40,145 bases of DNA from an uncultured Pseudomonadota bacterium (GCA_937996755.1 CALKUS010000269.1:1-40145); one strand, 5' to 3'; shown: positions 15,376 to 23,212, numbered from the stretch's first letter. The notes: generated by a model from the sequence alone, not told the origin. Program-made: numbers and translations.

Positions 15376-16275
15376 TCAGCCGGCCTTGACCAGGAAATGC
15401 TTGGCGATGTGGCCGTGCATGCGGCCCAGCCCGCGCGCGACGTGCATCATCACGAAGAACAGCAGCACGCCGCCGATCGCGATGAGCGGTGCGGTCCACA
15501 GCGGCGGGCCGTAGTAGCCGACGACGTCGACTTCGATCAGGTTCATGCCGAGCAGCACGCCGCCCATGCCGCCGGCCGTGAGCGCGAGCGCCAGCGAGAA
15601 GCCCGTGACCATCGCGGTGAAGTACGCGACGCCGAGCGGCAGCATCAGGATCATGTAGAGCATGGTCGACCAGGTGCGCGGGTCGGTGAACATCTCCTTG
15701 ATGCGCGCCATCAGCGGCAGCGTGCGATCGGTGTACGGCGGGCGGCGCGGCATGCGCACGCCGAGCATGGTCTCGACGATGCGGCCCTCGACGAGCGAGA
15801 GCACGCGCACCGTGCCCATGAACAGCACGAGGAACGGCACGCCGATGATGAGGATCGCGAATCCGAGCGACAGGCTCGTGCCCACGACGACGGTCGTGAA
15901 GTAGAAGATGCCCGTCGCCAGCGACAGCACGAGGTAGAACAGCGAGCCATAGGTGCGCGGGTCGGCGGCGACGCCGAAGAACGTGCCGAGCGCCGATCGG
16001 CGCGGCGGCGCGGGCGGCGTGCGCAGCGCCCGCGTCACGCGCACTTCGGTGTCGCGGTAGAGCGCAGCCACTTCCTCGGGCGACCCGTAGCTCGAGGCGA
16101 CGCGCGCGATCACGCTGGCTTCGTCCTGGCCGCGATGGTCGGCCAGCTCCGAACGCACGTGCTCCTCCGCGTCGTACAGCGCGTCCTGGATGACGGCGGG
16201 ATCCGCGCCGGCGAGGGCAGCGCGCACCTGCTCGAGGTATTCGTCCAGCGTGCGGGGCATCGCGTTCGCGTTCAT
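15376..16275 (-). CDS. HAAS/putative-sensor membrane protein, partner of PadR
   Basis: 299 residues. Residues 1-80 are a helical, HAAS/DUF1700-like domain (MPRTLDEYLEQVRAALAGAD, ALYDAEEHVRSELADH and YGSPEEVAALYRDTEVRV). Residues about 105-280 hold two pairs of hydrophobic segments in a repeated arrangement: DPRTYGSLFYLVLSLATGIF and DPRTWSTMLYMILMLPLGVA each begin a unit, which is typical of the 'putative sensor' domain of inner-membrane proteins. The ATG overlaps the PadR stop codon (ATGA at 16272-16275), so the two are translationally coupled. Families of this type usually accompany a PadR regulator and probably modulate an envelope or antimicrobial-stress response; the ligand is unknown. 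Confidence 0.85.
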   Translation of the reverse strand: MNANAMPRTLDEYLEQVRAALAGADPAVIQDALYDAEEHVRSELADHRGQDEASVIARVASSYGSPEEVAALYRDTEVRVTRALRTPPAPPRRSALGTFFGVAADPRTYGSLFYLVLSLATGIFYFTTVVVGTSLSLGFAILIIGVPFLVLFMGTVRVLSLVEGRIVETMLGVRMPRRPPYTDRTLPLMARIKEMFTDPRTWSTMLYMILMLPLGVAYFTAMVTGFSLALALTAGGMGGVLLGMNLIEVDVVGYYGPPLWTAPLIAIGGVLLFFVMMHVARGLGRMHGHIAKHFLVKAG

Positions 16276-16631
16276 TGCTCGAGTTCCTTCAGCATGTTCT
16301 CGACGAAATCACGGGTTTCGCTCCAGGTCGCCAGCCACTCGCGCAGCACGGCGCGGCCGAGCCCGGTGATGCGGTAGTAGCGACGCGGCGGGCCGGCGAC
16401 CGACGGCTCGGTGTGGCTGTCGAGCAGGCCGGCGGCGTGCAGGTTGCGCAGCACCGGATAGAGCGCGCTCTGCTTGCCGGCCAGCGCGCCACCGCGCTGC
16501 TCGAGCTGCTTCGCGATCTGGTAGCCGTACAGGGGTTCCTCGGCGCGTGCGAGCACGGCGAGCAGCACGAGCGCGACGGTGCCGGCGCTCAGCTCTTTCT
16601 GGAACTTGCGGAGGTGCGGTTCGGTGTCCAT
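16272..16631 (-). CDS. PadR family transcriptional regulator
   Basis: 119 residues. The winged helix is visible in order: ALVLLAVLARAEEPLYGYQIAKQL, LAGKQSALYPVLRNLHAAGL, then the wing DSHTEPSVAGPPRRYYRITG and LGRAVLREWLATWSETRDFV. PadR repressors bind dyads in their own promoters and lose affinity when bound by aromatic or drug-like ligands. It is first in a two-gene operon with the HAAS/sensor protein. A perfect 8-bp dyad sits 47 nt upstream of its start, a good candidate for its own operator. The Shine-Dalgarno is weak (GCCGAG just before the ATG). Confidence 0.93.
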   Translation of the reverse strand: MDTEPHLRKFQKELSAGTVALVLLAVLARAEEPLYGYQIAKQLEQRGGALAGKQSALYPVLRNLHAAGLLDSHTEPSVAGPPRRYYRITGLGRAVLREWLATWSETRDFVENMLKELEQ

Positions 16632-16677
16632 CTCGGCCGGATGCCTACGATGGACTGCACCCTATCATCGACTTCGC

Positions 16678-16700
16678 ACTAGTGTGAATGTGACACTAGT
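16678..16700. promoter_or_regulatory. Putative PadR operator
   Basis: ACTAGTGT (16678-16685), spacer GAATGTG, ACACTAGT (16693-16700): a perfect 23-bp interrupted palindrome 47 nt upstream of the padR ATG. Dyads of this size containing TGT/ACA half-sites upstream of padR-type genes are typical autoregulatory sites. Confidence 0.65.
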
Positions 16701-16806
16701 CACGTCCGGCGCGAGTCGCCCGATCGGGCCGCTGCGCGAAACGGCTGCGGCCAGGATGGCTGCCGCCACGCAAAGCCGATCAGCGCCAGGGATGGCGCAG
16801 CAACCG

Positions 16807-17199
16807 CTACTCGTCGGGCAGCGGAATCGTCTCCGCCGGCGGCGGCGCCGGCCGCAGCACCTCGACCGGCGCCGTTTCGCGACGCGCGCGCACCGGTGCC
16901 GGCTCGGACGCGGCGGCGTAGCGGCGCAGGTGCCGCGGCGAGTGCTTCGCGGCGAGCACGGGCCCGCCGTCGCCGGCCGCTTCGCGCTCGGCGATTTCCA
17001 GCTTGTGCAGCTTCCAGCGTGCCTGGCCGTAGGACGTGCGGTAGTTCGAGTACGAGCTCGGCGCACCCATCAGCATGCGCATGTCCTTTTCGCTGACCCC
17101 GGCGTCGGCACCGAGCGCGCCGAGGTCGGCGCTCGAGGAATCGGCGGATGCCGCGCCGATCGGCGCGAGCGCAAGCAACAGGACGAACTTCAGGCGCAT
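16807..17199 (-). CDS. Secreted protein of unknown function
   Basis: 130 residues. MRLKFVLLLALAPIGAASAD is a signal peptide. The mature part has DLGALGADAGVSEKDMRMLM, GAPSSYSNYRTSYGQARWKL and HKLEIAEREAAGDGGP, then a Pro/Arg-rich low-complexity tail ending PLPDE. No family is recognised. GGGAGGAAAAGACC precedes the ATG at 17199. It is divergent from the FecR/DUF6600 gene at 17420. The 220-nt gap has a 12-bp palindrome GCCCTGCAGGGC (17251-17262), which may be regulatory or chance. Confidence 0.7.
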   Translation of the reverse strand: MRLKFVLLLALAPIGAASADSSSADLGALGADAGVSEKDMRMLMGAPSSYSNYRTSYGQARWKLHKLEIAEREAAGDGGPVLAAKHSPRHLRRYAAASEPAPVRARRETAPVEVLRPAPPPAETIPLPDE

Positions 17200-17419
17200 G
17201 GTCTTTTCCTCCCGCGGCGGGGACGGCGCGAGTATCGCGCAAACATCCCGGCCCTGCAGGGCGGCAAACTCTGGTCTCCGCCGGAGGCGGCGCAGGACGC
17301 CGGCGAAATCCGCCGTAGCATGAACGACCGGTGGCGCGGATCGCTGCCGTTCAGCTTGCAGCGGCCCTCGACCGTATCCACTGCACGGCAACGCCCGGAC
17401 CTTTTGCCTGGAGACGTCC

Positions 17420-19810
17420 ATGACCTTGCGCTTCGCGCTCATCGCCCTGCTCGTCGCCGCAGCCCCTGCGCTCGCGGCCCCGCCCGTCGATCCGCCCGGC
17501 CGGGTCGGCCGCCTCTCCTACGCGGAAGGCGACGTGAGCTTCTCGCCGGCCGGCGAGGACGGGTGGTATGGCGTGCAGCTCAACCGCCCGCAGGTCGCGG
17601 GCGACCGCATCTGGGTCGCGCGACGCGCACGCGCCGAGCTGGAGCTCGGCGGCGCCGCGTTGCGCGCCGACCAGAACACCGGCGTCGAGATCCTCACGCT
17701 CGACGATCGCGACGTGCAGGTGCAGCTCACGCAGGGCACGTTGAACGTGCACGTGCGACGCGTGTGGCAGGGACAGAGCTACGAGATCGCGACGCCGACG
17801 CTCGCGCTCGTGGTGCGCGCGCCCGGCGATTTCCGCGTCGACGTCGACGACCGCGGCGCGTGGACGGAGATCGTCGCGTGGCGCGGCACGGCCGACGTCT
17901 ACGGCGAGCGCGCGCGCTTTTCGCTGCGCGAAGGCGACGCCGTGCGTTTCGAGGACCCGCGCTTGCGCGGTTACGACCTCTTCGATCCGCCGCCGCCCGA
18001 TTCCTTCGATCGCTTCGTCGAGGAGCGCAATCGCCGCGAGGAGCGCGCGCTCGCGCGCCGCTACGTGCCCGACGACATGATCGGCTACGCCGACCTCGAC
18101 GATTACGGCCGCTGGTCGAACGACCCGCAATACGGCGCGCTCTGGTATCCGCGCGTCGCCGCCGGCTGGGCGCCGTATCGCGACGGCCGCTGGATCTGGC
18201 AGGACCCGTGGGGCTGGACCTGGGTGGACGACGCACCGTGGGGCTTCGCCCCGTTCCACTACGGCCGCTGGGTGCGCGTCAACGCGCGCTGGGCGTGGCT
18301 GCCGTCGCCGCAACGCTCGCGCGCGACGTACGCGCCGGCGCTCGTCGCGTTCGTCGGCGGTGGCGGCGGCTACGGCGGCGGGATCGGCTGGTTCCCGCTC
18401 GGCCCGAGCGACGTCTACGTGCCGGGCTATCGCGCGAGCCAGGGCTACTTCAACCGCGTGAACGAGTACCGCTGGATCGACAACCGCGTCGCGAACGACG
18501 CGTGGAGCGGTTACAGCAGCGGCCGCGTGCGCTACGACCGCATGCGCTACCAGCACCGCGATCGCGATTCGATGACGGTGGTGAACCGCGATTCGTTCGT
18601 GAACGGCCGCAATGCGAACCGCTCGCGCGTGCAGCCCGGGCAGAACTTCTCCGCGTCGGCGCAGGTGTCCGCGCTCGCCAACATGGCGCCCGTGCAGAAC
18701 AGCCTCGCGGGCGGCGCCGCCGCCGCGCGCACGGCCGTCGACGAGGACGTGTTCGACCGCCGCGTGATGGCTCGCCGCGCACCGGATGCCGGCGCCGACG
18801 TGTCGTTCGAGCAGCGCCGCCAGGCGTGGCAGCGCAATCCCGGCCAGCCGATCGCGAGCGACGAGCTCGCGCGCATGGGCGGCCGCGCGCCCGCGCCCGA
18901 GGTGAAGGTGGTCGGCGAAGCGGGACCGGACCTGCGCGGCCAGCGCGGCGCGGGCGAGCGTTCGGGCGAAGGCTCGCGTCGCGACGACGCGGCACCGGCG
19001 ACGCCCGGCCTGCCGCGACCCGCCGAACCGGAGCGCGGCCGCGGCCGCGACGACGGCGGCGCCGACCAGCAGCGGCGCGAGCTGGAACGCCAGCAGCGCG
19101 ACGCGCAGCGCCAGCAACAGCAGGCCGCCGACGAACAACAACGCGCAGCAGACGAGCAGCGACGCGAAGTCGATCGCCAGCAGCGCGGCGCGCAGCGCCA
19201 GCAGCAGGCCGCCGACGAGGCGCAGCGTGCCGCGGAGCAGCAGCAGCGCGAAGCCGAGCGCCAGCAGCAGGCCGCCGAGGAGCAGCAGCGCGCCGAACGC
19301 CAGCGCTACGAACAGGAGCAGCGCGACCGCGAGAACGAGCGCAATCGGCAGGCCGGCGAGAATGCGCAACGCCAGCTCGAGCGCGAGCAGGCCGCGGCCG
19401 AGGCCGAGCGCATGCAGCGGCAGCAGCAGGAGGCCGAGCGCGGGCGACGCGAAGCCGACCAGCAGCAGCGCGAAGCCGAGCGCGCCCAGCGCGAGGCACA
19501 GCAGGAAGCCGAGCGCCGGCAGCGCGATGCGGATCAGCAGCGCGAGGCCGAACGCGCGCAACGCGAAGCGCAGCAGGAGTCGGAGCGGCAGCAGCGCGAA
19601 GCCGAGCAGCAGCAGCGCGAGGCCGAACGCGCGCAACGCGAAGCGCAGCAGGAGTCGGAACGGCAGCAGCGCGAAGCCGAGCAGCAGCAGCGCGAAGCCG
19701 AGCGCGCGGAGCGCGAAGCACAGAAGGAAGCGGAGCAGGAGCAGCGCGAGCAGGAACGCGAAGCGCGCAGCCGCGACCGCGACGAAGGCAGCGACCAGCA
19801 GCAGGAGTAG
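17420..19810 (+). CDS. FecR-like/DUF6600 secreted protein with Q/E/R-rich coiled-coil tail
   Basis: 796 residues. MTLRFALIALLVAAAPALAA is a signal peptide. Residues about 28-190 look like a FecR domain (GRVGRLSYAEGDVSFSPAGE, AELELGG and VVRAPGDFRVDVDDRGAWTE). Residues about 205-340 are the Trp/Tyr-rich DUF6600 region (WYPRVAAGWAPYRDGRWIW, WGWTWVDDAPWGFAPFHYGR and WAWLPSP), then a Gly-rich loop and GWFPLGPSDVYVPGY. From about 545 to the end the protein is an extended coiled coil made almost only of Gln, Glu, Arg and Ala, with 24-25 residue near-identical repeats around 684-775. It has no membrane anchor; periplasmic or surface location is expected. CTGGAGACGTCC precedes the ATG. The function of DUF6600 proteins is unknown; a structural envelope role is inference. 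Confidence 0.85.
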   Translation: MTLRFALIALLVAAAPALAAPPVDPPGRVGRLSYAEGDVSFSPAGEDGWYGVQLNRPQVAGDRIWVARRARAELELGGAALRADQNTGVEILTLDDRDVQVQLTQGTLNVHVRRVWQGQSYEIATPTLALVVRAPGDFRVDVDDRGAWTEIVAWRGTADVYGERARFSLREGDAVRFEDPRLRGYDLFDPPPPDSFDRFVEERNRREERALARRYVPDDMIGYADLDDYGRWSNDPQYGALWYPRVAAGWAPYRDGRWIWQDPWGWTWVDDAPWGFAPFHYGRWVRVNARWAWLPSPQRSRATYAPALVAFVGGGGGYGGGIGWFPLGPSDVYVPGYRASQGYFNRVNEYRWIDNRVANDAWSGYSSGRVRYDRMRYQHRDRDSMTVVNRDSFVNGRNANRSRVQPGQNFSASAQVSALANMAPVQNSLAGGAAAARTAVDEDVFDRRVMARRAPDAGADVSFEQRRQAWQRNPGQPIASDELARMGGRAPAPEVKVVGEAGPDLRGQRGAGERSGEGSRRDDAAPATPGLPRPAEPERGRGRDDGGADQQRRELERQQRDAQRQQQQAADEQQRAADEQRREVDRQQRGAQRQQQAADEAQRAAEQQQREAERQQQAAEEQQRAERQRYEQEQRDRENERNRQAGENAQRQLEREQAAAEAERMQRQQQEAERGRREADQQQREAERAQREAQQEAERRQRDADQQREAERAQREAQQESERQQREAEQQQREAERAQREAQQESERQQREAEQQQREAERAEREAQKEAEQEQREQEREARSRDRDEGSDQQQE
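19469..19745 (+). repeat. Tandem 72-75 bp coding repeat
   Basis: Two near-identical 75-bp copies (19541-19615 and 19616-19690, each coding REAERAQREAQQESERQQ plus REAEQQQ) are preceded by a 72-bp variant (19469-19540) and followed by a decaying copy. The unit keeps the frame and the coiled-coil heptad-like pattern. Copy number may vary between strains. Confidence 0.8.
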
Positions 19811-19816
19811 CGGAAG

Positions 19817-19849
19817 GACGAAGCGCGGCGCCGGGCGCCGCGCTTCGTC
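19817..19849. terminator. Strong hairpin between convergent genes
   Basis: GACGAAGCGCGGCGCC (19817-19832) and GGCGCCGCGCTTCGTC (19834-19849) are a perfect 16-bp inverted repeat with a 1-nt centre, 6 nt after the DUF6600 stop and 7 nt before the KGG-gene stop. It is a probable bidirectional terminator without a T-run. Confidence 0.65.
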
Positions 19850-19856
19850 GATGGCT

Positions 19857-20210
19857 TCAGCGGAAGCCGCCGTCCATCGCGTTGCCTGCACCGTTGTTGG
19901 CGATGGGCGCGCCCGGGACGATGCCGCTGCCGTTCGAGCCTTCCGAACGGCCTTTGCCGGCGCCGTTGCTGCGGCGACCGCCGCGGCTGTTCTCACCGCC
20001 CTTGCGGCCGATCGCGGCCATGTGCGAGCGGTCGTTGCTCACCGCTTCGCCGCCCTTGCGGCCGGCGGCGCGCGCCTCTTCCGAGGTGAACTCGTGGGCC
20101 GTTCCTTTCTCGTGCGCCGCGCGTCCGCCGAGGCTCGCGATCTCGCGCTGCCGCTGTCGGTCCATCGCGGCAAAGCCGCGCGGGCTGCTGCCGGGGGTCT
20201 GGTTCGCCAT
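19857..20210 (-). CDS. KGG-repeat stress-induced protein
   Basis: 117 residues. The N-terminal half holds three KGG-type repeats: RGFAAMDRQRQREIASLGGR, AHEFTSEEARAAGRKGG and SNDRSHMAAIGRKGGENSRG. The C-terminal tail is Gly/Asn/Ser-rich and disordered. Such small hydrophilic proteins (general stress, con-10/GsiB-like) are induced in stationary phase or by osmotic stress. Their molecular role is not settled. GGAGAGGAGCGACAC precedes the ATG at 20210, a very strong ribosome site that suits an abundant protein. It has its own 252-nt upstream region. The gene is convergent with the DUF6600 gene. Confidence 0.88.
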   Translation of the reverse strand: MANQTPGSSPRGFAAMDRQRQREIASLGGRAAHEKGTAHEFTSEEARAAGRKGGEAVSNDRSHMAAIGRKGGENSRGGRRSNGAGKGRSEGSNGSGIVPGAPIANNGAGNAMDGGFR

Positions 20211-20462
20211 GTGTCGCTCCTCTCCTGGTCTGCGGACGGGGCGGCTACCCGGCGATCTGCTTGCGTCGCCTTGCCTGCGGCTCGCCCCGGGGTTGGAAAA
20301 AGCTCCAGCCGGCCGAGCAGTCAGCAATCACCATGCCAGTGCGAATGGCGCAGGAAGCGGCGCTGGCCGGGCCGGAGCCCGGATTCCGGGGCCCGCGCGA
20401 GTAACGGTTGCAGAAGTGCGCCACCGGATTCCAAAGCCGAGCACGCTTTGCAAAACGGGCGG

Positions 20463-20930
20463 TCAGGGCGTCCGCGGCGCCAGCAGCGTGCCGCGGCAGC
20501 TGGCGGCGCCGCAGCGGCAGGGCCATTCGCGCGCCCGGGCGCGCGTGTGCGGCACGGGCAGCTCGACGCGATAGTCGAACGTGAGCTCTTCGCCGGCACG
20601 CACCGGGCGCAACGTTTCGATGAACACGCGGTCGCGCCGCTCGTCGCCGTCGAGGTCGACGTGCACCACGGCTTCGCAGTTCGGATCGCAGGAATGGTTG
20701 ATCCAGCGCGCCGAGTTGCCGTCGCGCCCGCCGTCGATCGCCCAGCCTTCGTTCACGGTGAACAGGAACGTGTGGCCCGGTGTCTCGCGCCGCTGCGCTT
20801 CCGCACGCGGGATGCGCGCACCGCGGTACTCGATCACGCGCTCGCCGGCGGCCAGGGCCTGCGTCGCGAACACGCCGCGCCCGTGGATGGGCGACCGCCG
20901 CACAGCCAGGCGACGCGGGGAGCGTTTCAT
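20463..20930 (-). CDS. SET-domain protein-lysine methyltransferase
   Basis: 155 residues, a nearly minimal SET domain: RRSPIHGRGVFATQALAAGE (N-terminal SET strand), RWINHSCDPNCEA (NHSCDPN, 78-84), GEELTFDY (113-120, catalytic Tyr120) and a post-SET Cys cluster WPCRCGAASCRG (Cys138, 140, 145). With a Cys from NHSC, these could bind zinc and close the lysine channel. SET enzymes transfer methyl groups from SAM to lysine; bacterial targets are mostly unknown. It lies 9 nt downstream of the GNAT acetyltransferase stop codon on the same strand and is probably co-transcribed, an unusual pairing of two protein- or small-molecule-modifying enzymes. No signal peptide; cytoplasmic. Confidence 0.9.
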   Translation of the reverse strand: MKRSPRRLAVRRSPIHGRGVFATQALAAGERVIEYRGARIPRAEAQRRETPGHTFLFTVNEGWAIDGGRDGNSARWINHSCDPNCEAVVHVDLDGDERRDRVFIETLRPVRAGEELTFDYRVELPVPHTRARAREWPCRCGAASCRGTLLAPRTP

Positions 20931-20939
20931 CCCGCGATG

Positions 20940-21668
20940 CTAATCCAATGGAATCGCGACTGAAGTCGCTCCCACGAGCGAGCCCAGCGATTCTCGCTGC
21001 GTCCCGGCGGCATCGAAGTTGGCCGGCGCGAGCCAGCGCGTGTACGCGCGCTCGAGCGCCGGCCATTCGCCGTCCACGATCGAGTACCACGCGGTGTCGC
21101 GGTTGCGGCCCTTGTAGACGGTCGCCTGGCGGAAGATGCCTTCGAACGTGAAGCCGAAGCGCTCGGCCGCGCGCCGCGACGGTTCGTTCAGCGCATCGCA
21201 TTTCCATTCGAAGCGGCGGTAGCCGAGCTCGGCGAACGCGCGCCGCATCAGCAGGAAGATCGCCTCTGTCGCGCCGCGCGTGCGCGACAGGCGCGGCGCG
21301 AAATTCAGGTGCCCGATCTCGATCGACGCGTTGCGCGGGTCGATGCGCAGGAAGCTGCACAGGCCGACCGCGTCGCCGCTCGCGCGGTCCACGATGGCGT
21401 GGAACAGCGGGTCGTCGCCGCCCGACACGGACGCGAGGAACTCGCGATACGCCGCCTCCGTCGCCGGCTGTTCGAACGCGAGGTAGGTCCAGCGGCGGCC
21501 GTCGCGATCCTCGGCCTGCGCGCGGAACAGCGACGGCGCGTGGCGCTCGATCTCGAGCGGCTCGATGTCGACGTACGCGCCGCGCATCGCGGTACGCGCC
21601 GGCCGCGCGGGCGGCGTGAATCCCGGTACGGGCGCGCCGATGGGTTGTCCGAAGCGGTCGGTAGGCAT
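20940..21668 (-). CDS. GNAT-family N-acetyltransferase (RimJ/RimL-like)
   Basis: 242 residues. The GNAT fold shows VDIEPLEIERHAPSLFRAQA, GLCSFLRIDPRNASIEIGHL, LSRTRGATEAIFLLMRRAFA (acetyl-CoA loop region), YRRFEWKCDALNEPSRRAAE and RFGFTFEGIFRQATVYKGRN. This order fits the RimJ/RimL acetyltransferase_3 group, which acetylates N-termini, amino acids or antibiotics. The last residues (SLVGATSVAIPLD) are encoded by a REP-like palindrome, so the original stop was probably lost and the tail is acquired. It precedes the SET gene. The ATG at 21668 is divergent from the secreted protein gene at 21766. A longer frame exists upstream but covers that gene's promoter and start. Confidence 0.88.
   Translation of the reverse strand: MPTDRFGQPIGAPVPGFTPPARPARTAMRGAYVDIEPLEIERHAPSLFRAQAEDRDGRRWTYLAFEQPATEAAYREFLASVSGGDDPLFHAIVDRASGDAVGLCSFLRIDPRNASIEIGHLNFAPRLSRTRGATEAIFLLMRRAFAELGYRRFEWKCDALNEPSRRAAERFGFTFEGIFRQATVYKGRNRDTAWYSIVDGEWPALERAYTRWLAPANFDAAGTQRESLGSLVGATSVAIPLD
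20954..20975. repeat. REP-like palindrome within the GNAT C-terminal codons
   Basis: TCGCGACTGAAGTCGCTCCCAC: stem GCGACT (20956-20961), GA loop, AGTCGC (20964-20969), then TCCCAC. This sequence is familiar as a REP-type repeat in Xanthomonadales and Pseudomonas relatives. It is read through by the GNAT gene as GATSVAIP. Confidence 0.6.
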
Positions 21669-21765
21669 GGCGCACAGCGTGGCGGTACGGCGCGGCGCTC
21701 GCCAGCGCCATTTGCGCGAACGCACGCGGTACCGCACGCTCGCGCCATCGCCAACGGAGCTGCCC

Positions 21766-22572
21766 ATGCGCATCGGACTCGCCGCCGCCCTCGCCTGCTG
21801 TTTCGCCACCGCCGCGCTCGCGGACGCGCCGGCGCCCGTGCTCGGCGGCCGCACACCGCTCGACCTGACCGGTCCGACGCCCGAAGCATTGCCGGCCGGC
21901 GCCGCGGTCACGATGCAGGACGGCGCGGTCGCGGTCGCCGCCTGTGCCGATCCGGCCGACGGGCAGGTCCTGTGGCTGCCGGAAGACGACGCGGACGCGA
22001 CGAACAGCGAGGCGACGCGGATCGCCGCGACTCACGGCGTGAAGCGCGAAGGCGACGTGCTCGTGCTCACGCCGAAGGAAGGCGAGGCGCTGCGCTTCAG
22101 CGACTGGTCGCTGCCCGAACGCCCCGATGCCGACGGCGACTTCGTCCGCTATCGCTACGCCGGGGAGCTCGCGGGCTCGGCCTGGTGGCGCGTCGAGGTG
22201 CAGTACGGCCACGACGCACCATCGTCGTGGCTCGTGAATCCGACCAGCGGCCACGCCGTGCACGTGCACAACGGCGGCGAGACGACCACGCTGTCGCCCG
22301 ACGGCCGCTGGCTCGCCACGCTCGACGCGAATTCCGCGCCCTACCGCCTCGCGCTCGTCGCGCTGGGCGACGGCGCGGCGACGCTCGCGGTGGATTGCCG
22401 CTTCACGCCCGCGAACGACGACGTGCGCCCGAGCGGCTGCGGCTTCCGCGGCCCACGCTACGAGGCGACGTGGGCAGGCGCGGGCGGCATGACGCTCGAG
22501 CGCACGCGCACCGGCTGGACGCTCGCGGGCCCGATGGACGCGCTCGGCGCGGACTGCCGCGCGCCGCGCTAG
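21766..22572 (+). CDS. Secreted protein of unknown function
   Basis: 268 residues. MRIGLAAALACCFATAALAD is a signal peptide. The mature protein appears as repeated beta strands (VLWLPEDDADATNSEATRIA, LTPKEGEALRFSDW, SWLVNPTSGHAVHVHNGGET and TTLSPDGRWLATLDANSAPY), resembling blades of a small propeller or lectin-like domain. It has a few Cys, including VDCRF, SGCGF and ADCRAP. No family is recognised. ACGGAGCTGCCC precedes the ATG. The gene is convergent with the HExxH protein and shares CTAG (22569-22572) as both stop codons. Confidence 0.75.
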   Translation: MRIGLAAALACCFATAALADAPAPVLGGRTPLDLTGPTPEALPAGAAVTMQDGAVAVAACADPADGQVLWLPEDDADATNSEATRIAATHGVKREGDVLVLTPKEGEALRFSDWSLPERPDADGDFVRYRYAGELAGSAWWRVEVQYGHDAPSSWLVNPTSGHAVHVHNGGETTTLSPDGRWLATLDANSAPYRLALVALGDGAATLAVDCRFTPANDDVRPSGCGFRGPRYEATWAGAGGMTLERTRTGWTLAGPMDALGADCRAPR

Positions 22573-23051
22573 AACGAAATGGTCGCGTCGTAGGCGGCGA
22601 GCGGCGCGGCGCCGCGCACGGCGCAGCCGCGTCGCAGCAGGAAAGCGTGCGCGACGATCTCGGCCTGCTGCTCGATGCCGTACGCCGCGAACGGCTTGCC
22701 CGGCTCGAGCACGTAGACGTAACGGCGGTCGAATGCGCCGCGCAGCGCCACCGACATGCCCTGCTGGTGCTGCCAGCAATGGACGAGCTCGTGCACGAGC
22801 CAGGCCTGGTCGGCGAGCGGCGCGCACGAGAAATCGTCGCGATGGTCGGCGGCATGGAACCAGACGTGCCCATCCGGCGCGAGCGCCGTGCCGCGGAACT
22901 GCAGCGGCAGCCACGGCTGCGCATGGATGCGCACGCGCGCGCGATCGAGCGCGTCGCCGAACACCGAGGCGGCGAGCGCGGATTCGCCTGTCGTCAGCGT
23001 CCGTGCGTCGCGTGTCCGCCTGAGCGCCAGTCGTTCCAGCATCGCCTGCAT
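22569..23051 (-). CDS. HExxH-motif protein ('vgr-related'/DUF4157-like)
   Basis: 160 residues from the ATG at 23051 (the ATG at 23042 is an alternative; neither has a good Shine-Dalgarno). TTGESALAASVFGDALDRAR and VRIHAQPWLPLQFRGTALAP lead to WLVHELVHCWQHQQG, a zinc-binding HELVH (87-91 in this numbering), with YGIEQQAEIVAHAFLLRRG supplying a possible third ligand. This order matches a Xanthomonadales family annotated as 'vgr-related' and resembles the eCIS/DUF4157 core. No signal peptide is evident. Whether it cleaves peptides is unknown. It is not next to any type VI secretion genes here, so the vgr name is not supported by context. Confidence 0.8.
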   Translation of the reverse strand: MQAMLERLALRRTRDARTLTTGESALAASVFGDALDRARVRIHAQPWLPLQFRGTALAPDGHVWFHAADHRDDFSCAPLADQAWLVHELVHCWQHQQGMSVALRGAFDRRYVYVLEPGKPFAAYGIEQQAEIVAHAFLLRRGCAVRGAAPLAAYDATISF

Positions 23052-23124
23052 GCGGGCGAGATGGGGACATGGGGCGGAAATGCTAGGCTGCGAAAGCATC
23101 GCCCACAGGGGTGAGGCGGGAATT

Positions 23125-23180
23125 GAAACGTCGCCGTCGGGCGACGTTTCCCGCCGAACGCCAGCGCGAGTAGCGCTGGC
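23125..23180 (+). promoter_or_regulatory. Two tandem hairpins in the yajQ leader
   Basis: First stem: GAAACGTCGCC (23125-23135), loop GTCG, GGCGACGTTTC (23140-23150), 11 bp perfect. Second: GCCAGCGC (23160-23167), loop GAGTA, GCGCTGGC (23173-23180), 8 bp perfect. Both lie 33-88 nt upstream of the yajQ ATG. TAGGCT (23084-23089) is a possible -10 upstream. A structured leader, REP-like pair or terminator of an upstream transcript are alternatives. Confidence 0.5.
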
Positions 23181-23212
23181 CGGACGGGCTCAAATCGTCA
23201 ATGGGTACATCC

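Noticed and set aside
19469..19745. Possible CRISPR-like array
   Set aside because: The 72-75 bp units are contiguous, in frame and without unique spacers; they are coding repeats of the coiled coil.
22569..23051. Type VI secretion VgrG gene
   Set aside because: Although relatives are named 'vgr-related', the protein has only an HExxH core, no VgrG spike features and no T6SS neighbours.
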